Made by a program: the position numbers and the translations under genes
Shown here: piece by piece, positions 1 through 12,600 of the stretch
Numbering within the stretch: position 1 is the stretch's first letter
How the letters are laid out: every line of letters starts with the position of its first letter
The notes under the pieces: model-generated
What the model was told of the DNA's origin: nothing
Seen by the model: the letters and a program-made list of their open reading frames with translations, nothing else
The model's database searches: none
Source of the DNA: Symsagittifera roscoffensis
Lineage: Eukaryota; Xenacoelomorpha; Acoela; Convolutidae
Assembly (NCBI RefSeq): GCF_963678635.1
Contig: NC_087067.1
Span: 37,270,686-37,334,685, forward strand
DNA: 64,000 nt
Direction of reading: 5' to 3'

Positions 1-3
1 CAG

Positions 4-184
4 CTATTATACGCGCAGATGTAAATGCTTGCATAATCAAGCTCCAAAATTTAAATAATTTGGTTTAAAAATAAGAAGATACCGCAAATTACCTCTATAA
101 ATTGGGTTTTCCTGCTATTTCCGCACTGCTTTTTAAATATGCGATAAATGTTGGAGCTTGATTTTAAAATTAACAGCATAATAG
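4..184. repeat. Short inverted repeat at window start
   Basis: AATCAAGCTCCAA at 35-47 pairs perfectly with TTGGAGCTTGATT at 151-163, and outer CTATTAT (4-10) pairs with ATAATAG (178-184). The whole segment could fold as a hairpin or be a small MITE. The loop contains TATTTCCGCACTGC (116-129), almost the same 14-nt motif as the one repeated at 35.3-35.8 kb. No target-site duplication can be checked because the element touches the window edge. Confidence 0.5.
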
Positions 185-299
185 CGGAAGACGAGAATCG
201 GCCGAATGGCGTTTGGTGGAAAATCGCAGGTCGTACCTTGGTTGTGTGAAAGCTGCACCGCACCGCGGGAAACTGTCTTCAGAAACTGTAACTTGGATT

Positions 300-1380
300 A
301 GATTAAACTCTTTCTATTAAGAATGTCTGTTGAATATTCAACTTTTAAAATTTTATTCTTTTCATTGAGTTATATATAATTGAGTTGAGTAGGTTTTGAA
401 GGAGAAAAATTGAGAATAACTAAGAAAAAAAGGTTCGGAGTGTCCCCGTCTTTATGCACGTACCCGGCAACAACACTAAGATTAGTAGGGGAACGGAAAA
501 GTTAAGATATCTAGAAGGGGGCAGTTATGAATTAACTAGTGAAACAGAAGAAATAAGAACGTTTAGAAAAAAGGTGACATTTGAAATACTTAGCTTCATT
601 TGAAGACATTTTTGATATTTGAATTTAACCAAGTTAGTTGCCTTGCGTTTTCAGTTTTTAAAGTTAGAAGTTGACTTGATGTTGTGACTTTACTAAGTTT
701 TCAGTTCGTCGTGCGCTAATGGCGTGCACACGGAGCAAGCTTCGGAACGATATTAAGTTTGAGCCGAGTGCTTTAAATTATACTGAATTACGTGTAATGC
801 TTTCTTTACTCTTGACGGTTTATACCAGCCAAGTAACAAGTTTCAGGCAGCGTTTTGAATCCTTTCTCCCCTGAAAAACTTATTTGACGAAATACACAGT
901 TATTGTTCTACGACGTTGTAGCTGAGAGGACTTAGTAATCGGAGGATTTTCAATGACGCATGATAACCTACCGACTAAAAGCCAGATTCTGTCAAAAGTA
1001 AGAGGATTTGTCATTGATGTACAATCGAAAAGAATTTTTTGAGAACAAACGAAAGTCCTAACGACGCAATCTTTTGGTCTGAACATTGCTATTATTGATC
1101 AAAACGCTTAATCAAAAGTTTTTCCCGCTGTGACGAGTCGTTTTGCAAATTTAAAAAAGGCAATGAACGTATTGAAGACTCAGAAGATATATTGTTCCTG
1201 AAGTTCAGAAAGGCTTTAAACCCATATGCTTCTTATTTTGAAAAAGGAAATTTGAAGTTTTTTTTTGTGTAATGAACGCATTGAAGACTTTTATATAGTT
1301 CTTGTGATTTTTTACGGGCTTAATTTTGATTTTTCGTGTTTGACTTAAATTTTTCCAAGTTCACTGCATTTCTATTGTTA
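300..1380. other. AT-rich intergenic DNA, no gene seen
   Basis: No open frame with coding character on either strand. A short phrase (aatgaacgyattgaagact) occurs twice, near 1162 and 1272, suggesting an old local duplication. Nothing else is recognised. Confidence 0.5.
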
Positions 1381-2960
1381 AAACCAAAGCGAACTCCACT
1401 AGCAAAAGTGCAAAATTCACAACAAATGTGATCGATTTCTGGTTTCGAAAGTGCAATTTAATTATCAGATTAACCAGAGAAATCAAATCTAACGTATTGA
1501 TCTAGTTTTCTAAAATTGGGTTTATTTATTTTTAAAATTGTCAATTATAAATTTCTAGAATCTCAAAAAGATTTAGGGCCATTTTTATCGAACTTCAAAG
1601 TCTGACATTTAAAACAAAATTAGTTTTTTTTTCTGTTTATTTACTCTTTATTCTTATATTTGCGTACATAACTCTATTCCAACAAAAGTAAAATCTGATC
1701 GATTTCTTGTTTCGAAATTGGAATTTAATTATCAGGTTACCCAGCGAAATCAAATCTAACGTATTGATCCAGTTTTCTAAAATTGGGTTTTTTTTATTTT
1801 TTTTAAATAGTCAATTATAAACAGTTCTAGAATTTCAAAGAAGTTTAGGGCCATTTCTTTTGAACATCAACGGCTACTTTAAAAAAACAAATTAGTTTTT
1901 TTTCTGTTTATTTACTCTTTATTCTTTTATTTGCGTACATAACTCTATTCCAACAAAAGTAAAATCTGATCGATTTCTTTTTTCGAAATTGGAATTTAAT
2001 TATCAGGCTACCCAGCGAAATCAAATCTAACGTATTGATCCAGTTTTCTAAAATTGGGTTTTTTTAATTTTTTTTAAATAGTCAATTATAAATAGTTCTA
2101 GAATTTCAAAGTAGTTTAGGGCCATTTCTTTTCAACATCAACGGCTACTTAAAAAAAACAAATTAGTTTTTTTTCTGTTTATTTACTCTTTATTCTTTTA
2201 TTTGCGTACATAACTCTATTCCAACAAAAGTAAAATTTGATCGATTTCTTGTTTCGAAATTGGAATTTAATTATCAGATTGCCCAGCGAAATCAAATCTA
2301 ACGTATTGATCCAGTTTTCTCAAATTGGGATTGTTTATTTTTTTAAATTGTCAAATATAAATTTCCAGAATTTCAAAAAGATTTAAGGCCATTTTGATCG
2401 AACTTGAATGATGAGACTCTTAAACATACTTGTCAACGGGCCGGGCCGGGCCGAGGTTTTCACTTTTGTCAACGGGCCCCAACGGGCCTTACCTTTATTG
2501 ACTAACCAATGTTATGTTTCAGTGCGCACTGTACAGATTGCAGTGTGCTAAACGACATGACTACTACGTTCACTGCCGATTCACTGCAGAAACAAATTCG
2601 ACGTGACACGAGCACAAAATCTTTCGCCTACAACAGTTGAGGCAATTGAAATGGTTTCCATGGCTTTTAAAAAAGGTCTTTATAAATAAGTAAAACAATT
2701 AATTAAAATTGTTTTGAAAAAAAAATTTTTTTTACCAAAAAAGCAGCAACGAGCCCCAACGGGCCGATATTTGATAAATTCCCTGTTTATCGGGCCGCCA
2801 ACGGGTTCGACTTGAGATATATCGGGCCGGGCCTCAATTATGGCGGCCCGTTTACAAGTCTGCTCTTAAAGAAATAAGTTAGTTTTGTTTCTGTTTATGT
2901 GCGTCCATTACTCTTTTCCAATTGTCAGCTGGCTATGTTCAAAAAAAAAGACTAAAAAAA
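1381..2960. repeat. ~270-bp satellite, four units, interrupted by a MITE
   Basis: The marker GATCGATTTCT recurs at about 1430, 1697, 1968 and 2239, giving periods of 267, 271 and 271 bp. Each unit also carries 'ttaattatcag', 'cccagcgaaatcaaatc' and 'attagttttttttctg' in the same order. The last unit is split by the hAT-type element at 2425-2862 and resumes after it to about 2960. Single diverged copies of the same sequence lie near 58520-58900 and 63280-63660, so this is a dispersed repeat whose core was tandemly amplified here. Confidence 0.8.
2425..2862. mobile_element. hAT-type MITE (438 bp) with 8-bp target duplication
   Basis: The left end CATACTTGTCAACGGGCC and the right end GGCCCGTTTACAAGTCTG form ~18-bp terminal inverted repeats with three mismatches. 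The element is flanked by an identical 8-bp direct repeat, CTCTTAAA (2417-2424 and 2863-2870). An 8-bp duplication and a CAGACTTG-like terminus are typical of hAT-superfamily elements. It has no transposase ORF and is GC-rich against its surroundings. It sits inside the 270-bp satellite and is therefore younger than that array. Confidence 0.85.
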
Positions 2961-3721
2961 TCTTCATGCCCAAATAATTTAACTTCAAAATTCGAAAGAT
3001 TTTTTTTATGAACAATTTTTTTTTGAGGTTTGACTTTTGTTTAAGGATCAACTCAGTTTGCTTGGCTAAAAAATGAATTGCGCCTACCAATTAAGCAAGC
3101 AGATGTGTGAAGCAGATGTGTGAAACAAAAATGTGAAATAGTTCAGTGTCCAAAAACAAGAGTTTCAAAAAAATGCAAAAAAAATAATCTGATAATCTTG
3201 TTCTCTAAAATTGTCGATCTTGAAATATTGGGGAAAAATAGAGAACTTCAATCAGATATTTTTTTTTCAATATTTATAGGTTTTAAATTTTAGGATGAGC
3301 AAACTAAAAAAGTTTGGTTTAACAAATTATTATGGCATATTTCACAACAGTTGCCGTTACAGTTGCGAAGCGAGTGTATTAGTACGAACTTTTTTAATCC
3401 AAGTCGCAAAGAAAAGTGCTAATTTGGTGGGACTTCGAACGGTAGACTGCTGTAGCAGTATAATGTCATATTTGCTTCAACATTTGATAAGTAAAAAAGT
3501 TATACGTTTTTAATTCATCAAATGAACCGAAAAAAGTTATTAGTTTCGAACAGCAGACCAATGATGAAAACTCGATTTCAGAAGTTTTTCATTTCAAAGT
3601 ATCTCACAAACTTTTTCGGAATGCATAAACCATACATAATTTGGCTTTGTCCCTTCCATTTATTTCATTACATGCAAAATTGTATCTTTTTGTATTTGAT
3701 GCTACTTTTGCTGCATTGAAT
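2961..3721. other. AT-rich DNA without supported gene
   Basis: Two short plus-strand open frames (3295-3513, 3522-3719) lack codon bias, domain signals or splice context, and I do not call them. Homopolymer runs dominate. Confidence 0.4.
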
Positions 3722-3972
3722 TGAAATTGGTTAGCATATATGATGCTGAGTTGTTGGTGGCTAGTTTTTGATGGTTTTAAGCATCCGTGGCTGAATGTTA
3801 GTGCCCGAGACTCAAATTAGTTAGGTCGCAGATTCGAAGCCCACTTATACCGAATTTTTGATATTTCGAGGCTTATTTCTACTTTTTTTTTCACTTGATA
3901 GAGCTGCATTTTGGTCGTGTTCTCGCAAATGCTTGCGAAGCACAACTTCGCTTCTGTGTAGAAATCTGAATA
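3722..3972 (+). mobile_element. tRNA-derived SINE, family 1, copy 1
   Basis: The region 3781-3850 resembles a tRNA-Ser/Leu gene: an A-box-like TGGCTGAATG at 3788-3797 and a B-box-like GATTCGAAGCC at 3831-3841. It continues into a tRNA-unrelated body (tgcttatttcta, then tcgtgttctcgcaa) and ends in an imperfect GCGAAG/CTTCGC hairpin. The same sequence in the same order is found at 51616-51872, which marks it as a SINE and not a functional tRNA gene. Similarity begins upstream of the tRNA part, at a shared 'ttagcatat'. Confidence 0.75.
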
Positions 3973-6400
3973 AAAAATTATTATTTTTTTTTCATTCAAG
4001 CTAACCCAAAAATTAAATATTCCGGTTGACAACAGAGCATATTACCAGTTCCCATTAAGCTATGAATCACTCACAAGAGCTCACCGTAAAAGACAAAAGA
4101 TTTGAACGAGCATAATTTGATTGCTAGACAAAATAGTTACTGGAGCGCCACATGCCACAAAATTGAATGAAAAAACAAAACTTTCAAATGTAAGGTTCCT
4201 GGAAAAGTTTTTTTATTTAGTTCGAAAACTTTTTTCAAAGCACCTACTTGCTCGCTTCATTCGCGTACAATTATACTGATAGAAATCAACTATTTTTTAA
4301 CCGTTTTTTTCGACACTGAGAAAGTTTTGAACAATTTTTAACTTTCGTTTTATCACTTAATAGGTTTCATTATGTATATCACTCGGCCCATTACTTTGTA
4401 TATGTGTGACACTGATTTTGCCTGGAGAATTGAAAAAAAGCTAAAAACTCGGTCGAAACAAAAATAGAAGAATTTGCGAAACATGAAATCCAAAACGATA
4501 GAATTTTCTATAGTAAAAAAAAAAGATTAATGTGGCCCACAGCTTTTTTCTTTAGTCATTACCTTGCCTTTTACGCTTGCGATTAGCAAGCGCTTTCAAA
4601 TCTGAATGTAGACTTTTTTGAGTTAACAACTAGTTTAACAAAATCAGTTGACCCACTTATGATGCTGACATGCTCAATTTATTGAAAATTCAATTTGAAT
4701 TACTGGATGGTTACTAGTTTCTATAGGCTAGTTTCAAGGGAGTACTTGAAACATTTTAATGCTTTTACATAATCAGTTTTTTTTTGGCTCAACTGGCGTC
4801 TGCTCAAAAATTGTCGACCTTAACTCCACCTCGAAGGTTTTTATCAGTTTTTTCGAAAGTTTAAAGTTAGTTATTATAAATTAGGTAAATGTAGGGGATT
4901 GGTTTTTTGTTTTTTGAGAAGTTTTACAAAACCTAAAGAAAAAATTTGTATTAAAAACATTTTAAAATTTTGTCTCGCAAAAAATTGTAGTTTTTTTCTA
5001 TGAGAACCCTCCTTCGATTTAAAAAAAAAGTTATACAGAAAGATTGCTTAAACTTATTTGTGCCTGCATATTCTCCTGGTCTGTTTTTGATTCACCCTTT
5101 TGTCTATTGGCTTCGACCGATTTTTTCCTTATTTTTTCACTTTCGCAAGAACTAAACAAAAAACTCTGAAAATTTGTTTTAAAAAGTGATGATTAACTCC
5201 ACTCAAAAAAGTGCTACGTCAAAGCTTTTTTACAGATAAAATTCTATCCCTCGGAATAGTGAAATATTTTCTTTTTTTTTAATTGTTTTTTGAATCTTCT
5301 TAATTTTCCCGAAGAATAATTTCCCAAACCTGAGGTTGTGGGTTCAGGGAAGATAACTAATGGCCAGCGGGTCAGCTCTTTGGCATATGCGGATACTCGC
5401 AATTTTTTTCACACAAAGTTATTATCCTCGGAAAAGTCAATTTTTAATTATTTTGAGCAATTTTTCCTAAGTTTTATGGTATGTACCTAATAATACCATC
5501 ACAGATCAGAAATTTTTAGTTCAATCTAAAGAGCGGGTTGTGTAACTGAACTTCCACCAAAATTCCACATGCGTTGAGTGAATTTCTTCTGCTTAAGCGT
5601 TTAAAGCCAATTTTGTTAAAACAAAAAGCTATGATTCTCTGAAATATCAGCTTTTCTGATTTGTAGACCGTTGCTCTAGAATTCTCTTGATAAGTATCCT
5701 GGAAAATCTGATATCATAGGTTTAGTCAACACAACAACTTATTGGAAGCTTACTTTTATAACTTACAAGTGGATTTTTTTCGGAAAAAGCTGTGACCTTC
5801 TTTGAAACTTTGACTGTTGTTCGAAAGCTTTTTGACGCTACTCGAAATTTACCGCGCCAAATTGCAGGTTTAATGTTCAATCAAAAAACTCGATTTTTGG
5901 ATTCCTGTCATTTTGGCTAGCCACAAAATGTTTCTAGCAGAAAAAAAATTACAGAATTCCGGTAGTCAAGATTTTCATTTTTGGTTGTTTTCAGAAACTT
6001 TTAAAAAATACTCTACCAAATCTGAGATGAACATTTCAACTGAATGAAACGCTTGCTCAAATAATTTTTCCGAGAGAAGCGGCTACTCTTTAACGTTTTG
6101 TAAGAGAATTTTCATGTCTTCAGAAAGTTCCAAAATCTCAATGTTCCTCTCTTCCCTATTATTTGGAGAAAGTGGAGAAAGGATTTTTTTCTCAAATAGT
6201 ATCTTTTTTCAATTTCACTTATATATTGGTAAAATCAGTTAATTTTCCAGTCATCTGAAAATAAAGTGTTCATCCTCGAACAAACTAAAACAGTTAATAG
6301 ATTTCATTAAAGGAAACATCTTCGCAATTTAACTGATTTCCATCGAGCGCGCTTCAGAATTCTTTGCTCAACACAATCTGATGTCGTTTTTCGATATCAT
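3973..6400. other. AT-rich intergenic DNA
   Basis: About 2.4 kb with no coding region, RNA gene or repeat that I can support on either strand. Poly-T and poly-A runs are frequent. Confidence 0.4.
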
Positions 6401-6404
6401 GAAC

Positions 6405-8050
6405 GAGATTCACGAATACACAAGATCGAAGATCTGAGAACCGCAAAAGCAACACGACATCAAAAGCAACAACACACTTGACAATACAAAGTGATTTGTT
6501 TCTTCTGACTGCTCATTGAAGCAAGACTTTTGTAATACCTGGTTTGCCCATTCCACTCGTGCACAAAAGAACAAGAGTGATGATTGAAATTTTTTCAACT
6601 TGTCAGATACCCATCTCATAGCATTTTTTTCCACTTCCTGCTTCCTGTACACTTTGCCAGAAGATCAGAATTAGATTTGGTGCAAGGATTGAATATTTTT
6701 ACTTCAAAGATTGCCTTCTCAAACCTGCCTCCCCAGACTACATGAATTGAATAATCAAGACGCACTTCGTCGCCACTTATTGATGTTCTCAAAGCCAAAA
6801 ATCCGCCAGAAACTAATGAGGTTCGAGTTCAACACAAGAGCAAACTTCACTCAACATTTTTGCTGTGATGTCTCTAACTTCGTTATGCCGAACAGCTGGG
6901 AAGCCTGCGCAATGTTCAACCGATAACTTGTTCCCACAAGCGAGAAGGGACATCTATCAGCGGCCAATTATGTTGCAAGCACAATGCAATGCATCCCGAA
7001 ACGCTGCTTTACTCAGGCAAAAACAATGTTCTTCGAACGGCAACGTTGTGAGCCAGTTTGACGCGCCTCTTTCGTCAGCCAGTTCAAATTTTTCCGAGTA
7101 TGGAGTAATGACAAGCAACTGCAACATAAAATCTTTCTTTCTTTGGGCGCGCCGTTCGTTGTCCTTCTGTTGTTCTGTAGATTTCCATTTCTGCCTACTT
7201 GTAACTTTGTCTACATCAGTATCGCTCGACAAAAATTTTTCATTACGGAGTCTTTGGTTTTCTGAGCGGCGTCGGTTTCTGAATGGATGATTTTCAAACC
7301 ACCCAGTCTTGCCGAAAGCTCGAGCACAAACATTTCAATATCTCCTGGTGATACTCTACCAGACAACTTCGAGTTTGGTGAAATTACCTTTAATTTCAAC
7401 TTGGCTGCAGTCGATAACTCTCATCAAGTAACTCTACTTCGGAATGAAACTATGCGTAAAAGCTGCAAAATATGCGCAGCTTGGCTGCGTCTCAGCGATG
7501 TTGGATAAAATCTCAAGTTCACTTATCTACCCATCTGACTTTTTGAGAATATTTTAACAGAGAACCCAAATACTTGTGTTCTTTGTTAAAATTGTTATAC
7601 CCATTCCAGAGAAATCACGCTCTGCAAAATCCAAGTGATCATGTTTAACAATAAGCTGAGTCTTGGATGCATTTGGGAAAAACCCATACTCCTGTCCAAG
7701 TTCTTTCTATGCTTCCCACCATGACTTCAGTTGTTCAAGTTTTCCACCTGCAGCAGAGACATCGCCATACCGAAATTGCTTAATAAGGTCTAGGAGTAAC
7801 AGAGTAACAAGGTCTTAGAGGTTTAATGAGAGGTAACAGAGCTATACCATACCTTGGCATACTTTCAGGCCCGCCTTGAGTTGTACCTTTTTGCAACAAA
7901 AGCACTTCCATGTCTATAAGCAAGTTTGAAGATTTTCTGTGAAGATTTGTGAGAAACGTAGCTATAGTTCCGCACAGGTGAGAAACAATTAAGTTTTGGG
8001 CAAAGTTCTTTTTTTTCAAATTATACTTTTTGTCCTGCATTCGTATCAAA
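6405..8050 (-). mobile_element. Decayed retroelement: reverse transcriptase plus C-terminal endonuclease-like region
   Basis: Read on the minus strand from 8050 down to 6405, the fragments follow the order of a reverse-transcriptase family common in invertebrate genomes. First comes GTTQGGPESMPRYGIALLPL, then SAAGGKLEQLKSWW (the YADD-type catalytic region, degenerate here), then SARLGGLKIIHSETD. Next is ERGASNWLTTLPFEEHCF with KAAFRDAL, then VVWGGRFEKAIFEVKIFNP. The last block resembles the PD-(D/E)xK-like endonuclease end of some non-LTR elements, preceded in the family by a Cys/His finger. The class is inferred from memory of the family, not from a search. The copy is clearly broken in several places and has no visible ends, so it is a fossil. 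Confidence 0.65.
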
Positions 8051-8848
8051 AATTCAAAACATTAAACACGGACCTCAAGCTTTAGCCGAGCCCTTGGTAC
8101 CGTTCATGGATCGACTTTTGAAAATATGGTTCACCTATTTTTCGAACATTTTTTGCAGTTTTCTCCGACTCATGTTTTATTTATGGTTTTGCTGCATCGA
8201 ATGATTGTGTTTTTGCTCCGCTTTGCTTCTGTGTTAAACTTAACTGTCAAAAAGAATTTAATTGGCAAAAAAAATTTCGACTAGCTTTTCTGTTTTTTCA
8301 CTATCTTGTATTGCGTTGTTGTAATACAAGTGTTGCGACACAACAACGTTAATTTTTTGACTCTCTAACATAACTTAGCGTTTTTGGCTGAAATTTTTTC
8401 ATAGTATCTAGACCAATACGTTGTACGGAAATCAAAGTTCAAAATCACTTTTGATTTTTCATTAAATTATGGGGAATTGTAACTTTCAATTTGGCCAATT
8501 TAGTATAACTAACGATCAGTATTTTCCGCTCTTTTTACACTTGTAATTTTCTTGCAATTTTTTTGTCAACTTTTCAACTAAAAAACTTTTTAAATTAGCC
8601 TCTTTGTGCAGTCAGAACACTTAAAGTTTTGTCCATATATACTAGTAGTCTTCTGTTTTTGCATTATTTGATTAGATTTTTCTTGCATTGTTCATATGAA
8701 TTTCGAAGAATGAGACAGAACGTTTGTGCTTGCCATGTTTTTTCTACAGGCCAATTTCGTTTTTTTTTTCTAGCTTCAATTTTCGACAAAATGTTTTGTA
8801 TCATACGAAAGGTATTGTTAAATCAAGCTCAACTTATGAAAGATTTTT
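8051..8848. other. AT-rich intergenic DNA
   Basis: No supported gene, RNA or repeat between the retroelement remnant and the MITE at 8849. The open frame at 8629-8961 runs into that MITE and is not considered coding. Confidence 0.4.
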
Positions 8849-9052
8849 TGGCTCTTTTTCCTTCCCCCCCCCACCTCACACGAGCTTCAATAAATATGTG
8901 TAACGAGTGGTTTTACGAGGTTGAGTATGAAAACCAAATATGTTTGAGGTGGCTTTATTAGTCCTTATGTAAACTTTCATTACAATCGGACAATGTGGTC
9001 AACAAATGTAGATGGAAAAATTTGCAGGTGGGGGAGAAAAGAAAAAAGAGCT
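8849..9052. mobile_element. Poly-C-tract MITE (family C), copy 1
   Basis: The left end GGCTCTTTTTCCTTCCCCCC and the right end (GGTGGGGGAGAAAAGAAAAA, then GAGCT) form ~25-bp terminal inverted repeats around about 150 bp. The interior (aacgagtggttttacgaggt) is nearly identical to the interior of copy 2 at 31023-31763. Other members occur at 32537-32682, 32685-32856 and 39326-39513. No transposase is encoded. Confidence 0.75.
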
Positions 9053-9600
9053 GATTTTTTTTTATCAATTCAATTTTTGAAAGATTGAACAGTTTCTTAT
9101 TGCGATCACTGCTCCATTTAAACCCTAGGAAGCAGATGAAACTTTCAAGGCTTCGCCTTGATACGAACGGTCTTTTTTGCTTTACTCTTGAATATACATT
9201 GTTCCTGCTTTTTTCTTACATTCTATTGCAAATTTTTTTTAAAATCATTTTCGCATTTTTAGTTCACTGTTTTTCATTTTTGCAGGATAAAAACTTGGTT
9301 TCCTTTGCAAGAATCTGGCTAGCTTTGCATCCCAAGTGCATTAGGAGAGAAGGTTTAATTTTAATTCGACGTCCGGCTTCATGCAGCAAAAACTACGAGG
9401 AAAATTAAAACTTAAGTCTGGCACAGTCAAACTGTAAAAAAGAGTTGTTGTTAAAAATAGATCCATCAGAGATTACAAATATCACAATATCAGTGAATCA
9501 TAGGTATAGCATATTCGACGCATACATTCGGCGCTTCCAAAATAAAGGTCAAGCATATTCATTCAAAAGATAATGCAACCCGTGTTGAGGTAGTGGTTTT
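9053..9600. other. Intergenic DNA with a fragment of an R1 right end
   Basis: At 9142-9176 the sequence reads ctttcaaggcttcgccttga followed by tacgaacggtctt, a diverged copy of the R1 right end (see 31071-31593). The open frame over 9085-9408 covers this repeat and is not called as a gene. Confidence 0.45.
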
Positions 9601-9601
9601 A

Positions 9602-12600
9602 TGTTCATAGCGGGTGGACCAGAATTTAGCATGTCCAGACCGTGTGGACCAGAAAATACTATGTTCAGACCGTGTGGACTGAGTGCAGTGGCGTGCGCAG
9701 AAATTTTTCTTGGGCGCGGTTTTTTGAGACTTTTTTTAGGTCGACCAATTTGGTTTTCCCAGCTCTCCTTAAATAGTAAAAGGACCATTTTTCTTAAAAG
9801 TTTTTTACGCCGCAGGCAAATTTAAAAAAAAAAACAGGCTAAAAAAGGCGTTTTCAGGCACTTTTTGGAACATTTTGAGGTTTTTCATCGAGAAAATTAT
9901 ATCAAAGAGGGGACCATTTGGAAAATTTTGGAAGTCAGAATTGAGGATGGAGGGGGTCGCTCTTTCCACCCCCTTCCCCCTCCTCGGCACGCTACTAACT
10001 GAGTGAATCCGTTTTAAGACCGTGTGGACCGAAGAAATCCGGACTCAGACCGTGTGGACCGAATGAATCCGGATTCAGTCCGTGTGGACCGAATTAATCC
10101 GGATTCAGTCCGTGTGGACCGAATTAATCCGGATTCAGTCCGTGTGGACCGAACGAATCCGGTTTCAGGCCGTATGGACCGAATTAATCCGGATTCAGTC
10201 CGTGTGGACCGAATTAATCCGGACTCAGACCGTGTGGACCGATGAATCCGGTTTCAGGCCGTATGGACCGAATTAATCCGGATTCAGTCCGTGTGGACCG
10301 AATTAATCCGGATTCAGTCCGTGTGGACCGAATGAATCCGGATTCAGTCCGTGTGGACCGAATGAATCCGGTTTCAGGCCGTATGGACCGAATTAATCCG
10401 GATTCAGTCCGTGTGGACCGAATTAATCCGGATTCAGTCCGTGTGGACCGAATGAATCCGGTTTCAGGCCGTATGGACCGAATTAATCCGGATTCAGTCC
10501 GTGTGGACCGAATTAATCCGGATTCAGTCCGTGTGGACCGAATTAATCCGGATTCAGTCCGTGTGGACCGAATGAATCCGGTTTCAGGCCGTATGGACCG
10601 AATTAATCCGGATTCAGTCCGTGTGGACCGAATTAATCCGGATTCAGTCCGTGTGGACCGAATTAATCCGGATTCAGTCCGTGTGGACCGAATTAATCCG
10701 GACTCAGACCGTGTGGACCGATGAATCCGGTTTCAGGCCGTATGGACCGAATTAATCCGGATTCAGTCCGTGTGGACCGAATTAATCCGGATTCAGTCCG
10801 TGTGGACCGAATGAATCCGGTTTCAGGCCGTATGGACCGAATTAATCCGGATTCAGTCCGTGTGGACCGAATTAATCCGGATTCAGTCCGTGTGGACCGA
10901 ATTAATCCGGATTCAGTCCGTGTGGACCGAATTAATCCGGACTCAGACCGTGTGGACCGATGAATCCGGTTTCAGGCCGTATGGACCGAATTAATCCGGA
11001 TTCAGTCCGTGTGGACCGAATTAATCCGGATTCAGTCCGTGTGGACCGAATGAATCCGGTTTCAGGCCGTATGGACCGAATTAATCCGGATTCAGTCCGT
11101 GTGGACCGAATTAATCCGGATTCAGTCCGTGTGGACCGAATGAATCCGGTTTCAGGCCGTATGGACCGAATTAATCCGGATTCAGTCCGTGTGGACCGAA
11201 TTAATCCGGACTCAGACCGTGTGGACCGATGAATCCGGTTTCAGGCCGTATGGACCGAATTAATCCGGATTCAGTCCGTGTGGACCGAATTAATCCGGAT
11301 TCAGTCCGTGTGGACCGAATTAATCCGGATTCAGTCCGTGTGGACCGAATGAATCCGGTTTCAGGCCGTATGGACCGAATTAATCCGGATTCAGTCCGTG
11401 TGGACCGAATTAATCCGGATTCAGTCCGTGTGGACCGAATTAATCCGGATTCAGTCCGTGTGGACCGAATTAATCCGGACTCAGACCGTGTGGACCGATG
11501 AATCCGGTTTCAGGCCGTATGGACCGAATTAATCCGGATTCAGTCCGTGTGGACCGAATTAATCCGGATTCAGTCCGTGTGGACCGAATGAATCCGGTTT
11601 CAGGCCGTATGGACCGAATTAATCCGGATTCAGTCCGTGTGGACCGAATTAATCCGGATTCAGTCCGTGTGGACCGAATGAATCCGGTTTCAGGCCGTAT
11701 GGACCGAATTAATCCGGATTCAGTCCGTGTGGACCGAATTAATCCGGATTCAGTCCGTGTGGACCGAATTAATCCGGATTCAGTCCGTGTGGACCGAATG
11801 AATCCGGTTTCAGGCCGTATGGACCGAATTAATCCGGATTCAGTCCGTGTGGACCGAATTAATCCGGATTCAGTCCGTGTGGACCGAATTAATCCGGATT
11901 CAGTCCGTGTGGACCGAATTAATCCGGACTCAGACCGTGTGGACCGATGAATCCGGTTTCAGGCCGTATGGACCGAATTAATCCGGATTCAGTCCGTGTG
12001 GACCGAATTAATCCGGATTCAGTCCGTGTGGACCGAATGAATCCGGTTTCAGGCCGTATGGACCGAATTAATCCGGATTCAGTCCGTGTGGACCGAATTA
12101 ATCCGGATTCAGTCCGTGTGGACCGAATGAATCCGGTTTCAGTCCGTGTGGACCGAATGAATCCGGTTTCAGGCCGTATGGACCGAATTAATCCCGATTC
12201 AGTCCGTGTGGACCGATTTAATCCGGACTCAGACCGTGTGGATCGAATGAATCCGGTTTCAGGCCGTATGGACCGAATTAATCCGGATTCAGTCCGTGTG
12301 GACCGAATTAATCCGGATTCAGTCCGTGTGGACCGAATTAATCCGGATTCAGTCCGTGTGGACCGAATGAATCCGGTTTCAGGCCGTGTGGACCGAATGA
12401 ATCCGGATTCAGTCCGTGTGGACCGAATTAATCCGGACTCAGACTGTGTGGACCGAATGAATCCGGTTTCAGGCCGTATGGACCGAATTAATCCGGATTC
12501 AGTCCGTGTGGACCGAATTAATCCGGATTCAGTCCGTGTGGACCGAATTAATCCGGATTCAGTCCGTGTGGACCGACTTAATCCGGACTCAGACCGTGTG

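Noticed and set aside
6711-7508. Plus-strand ORFs at 6711-6926, 6865-7290 and 7287-7508
   Set aside because: They are antisense shadows of the minus-strand reverse-transcriptase remnant.
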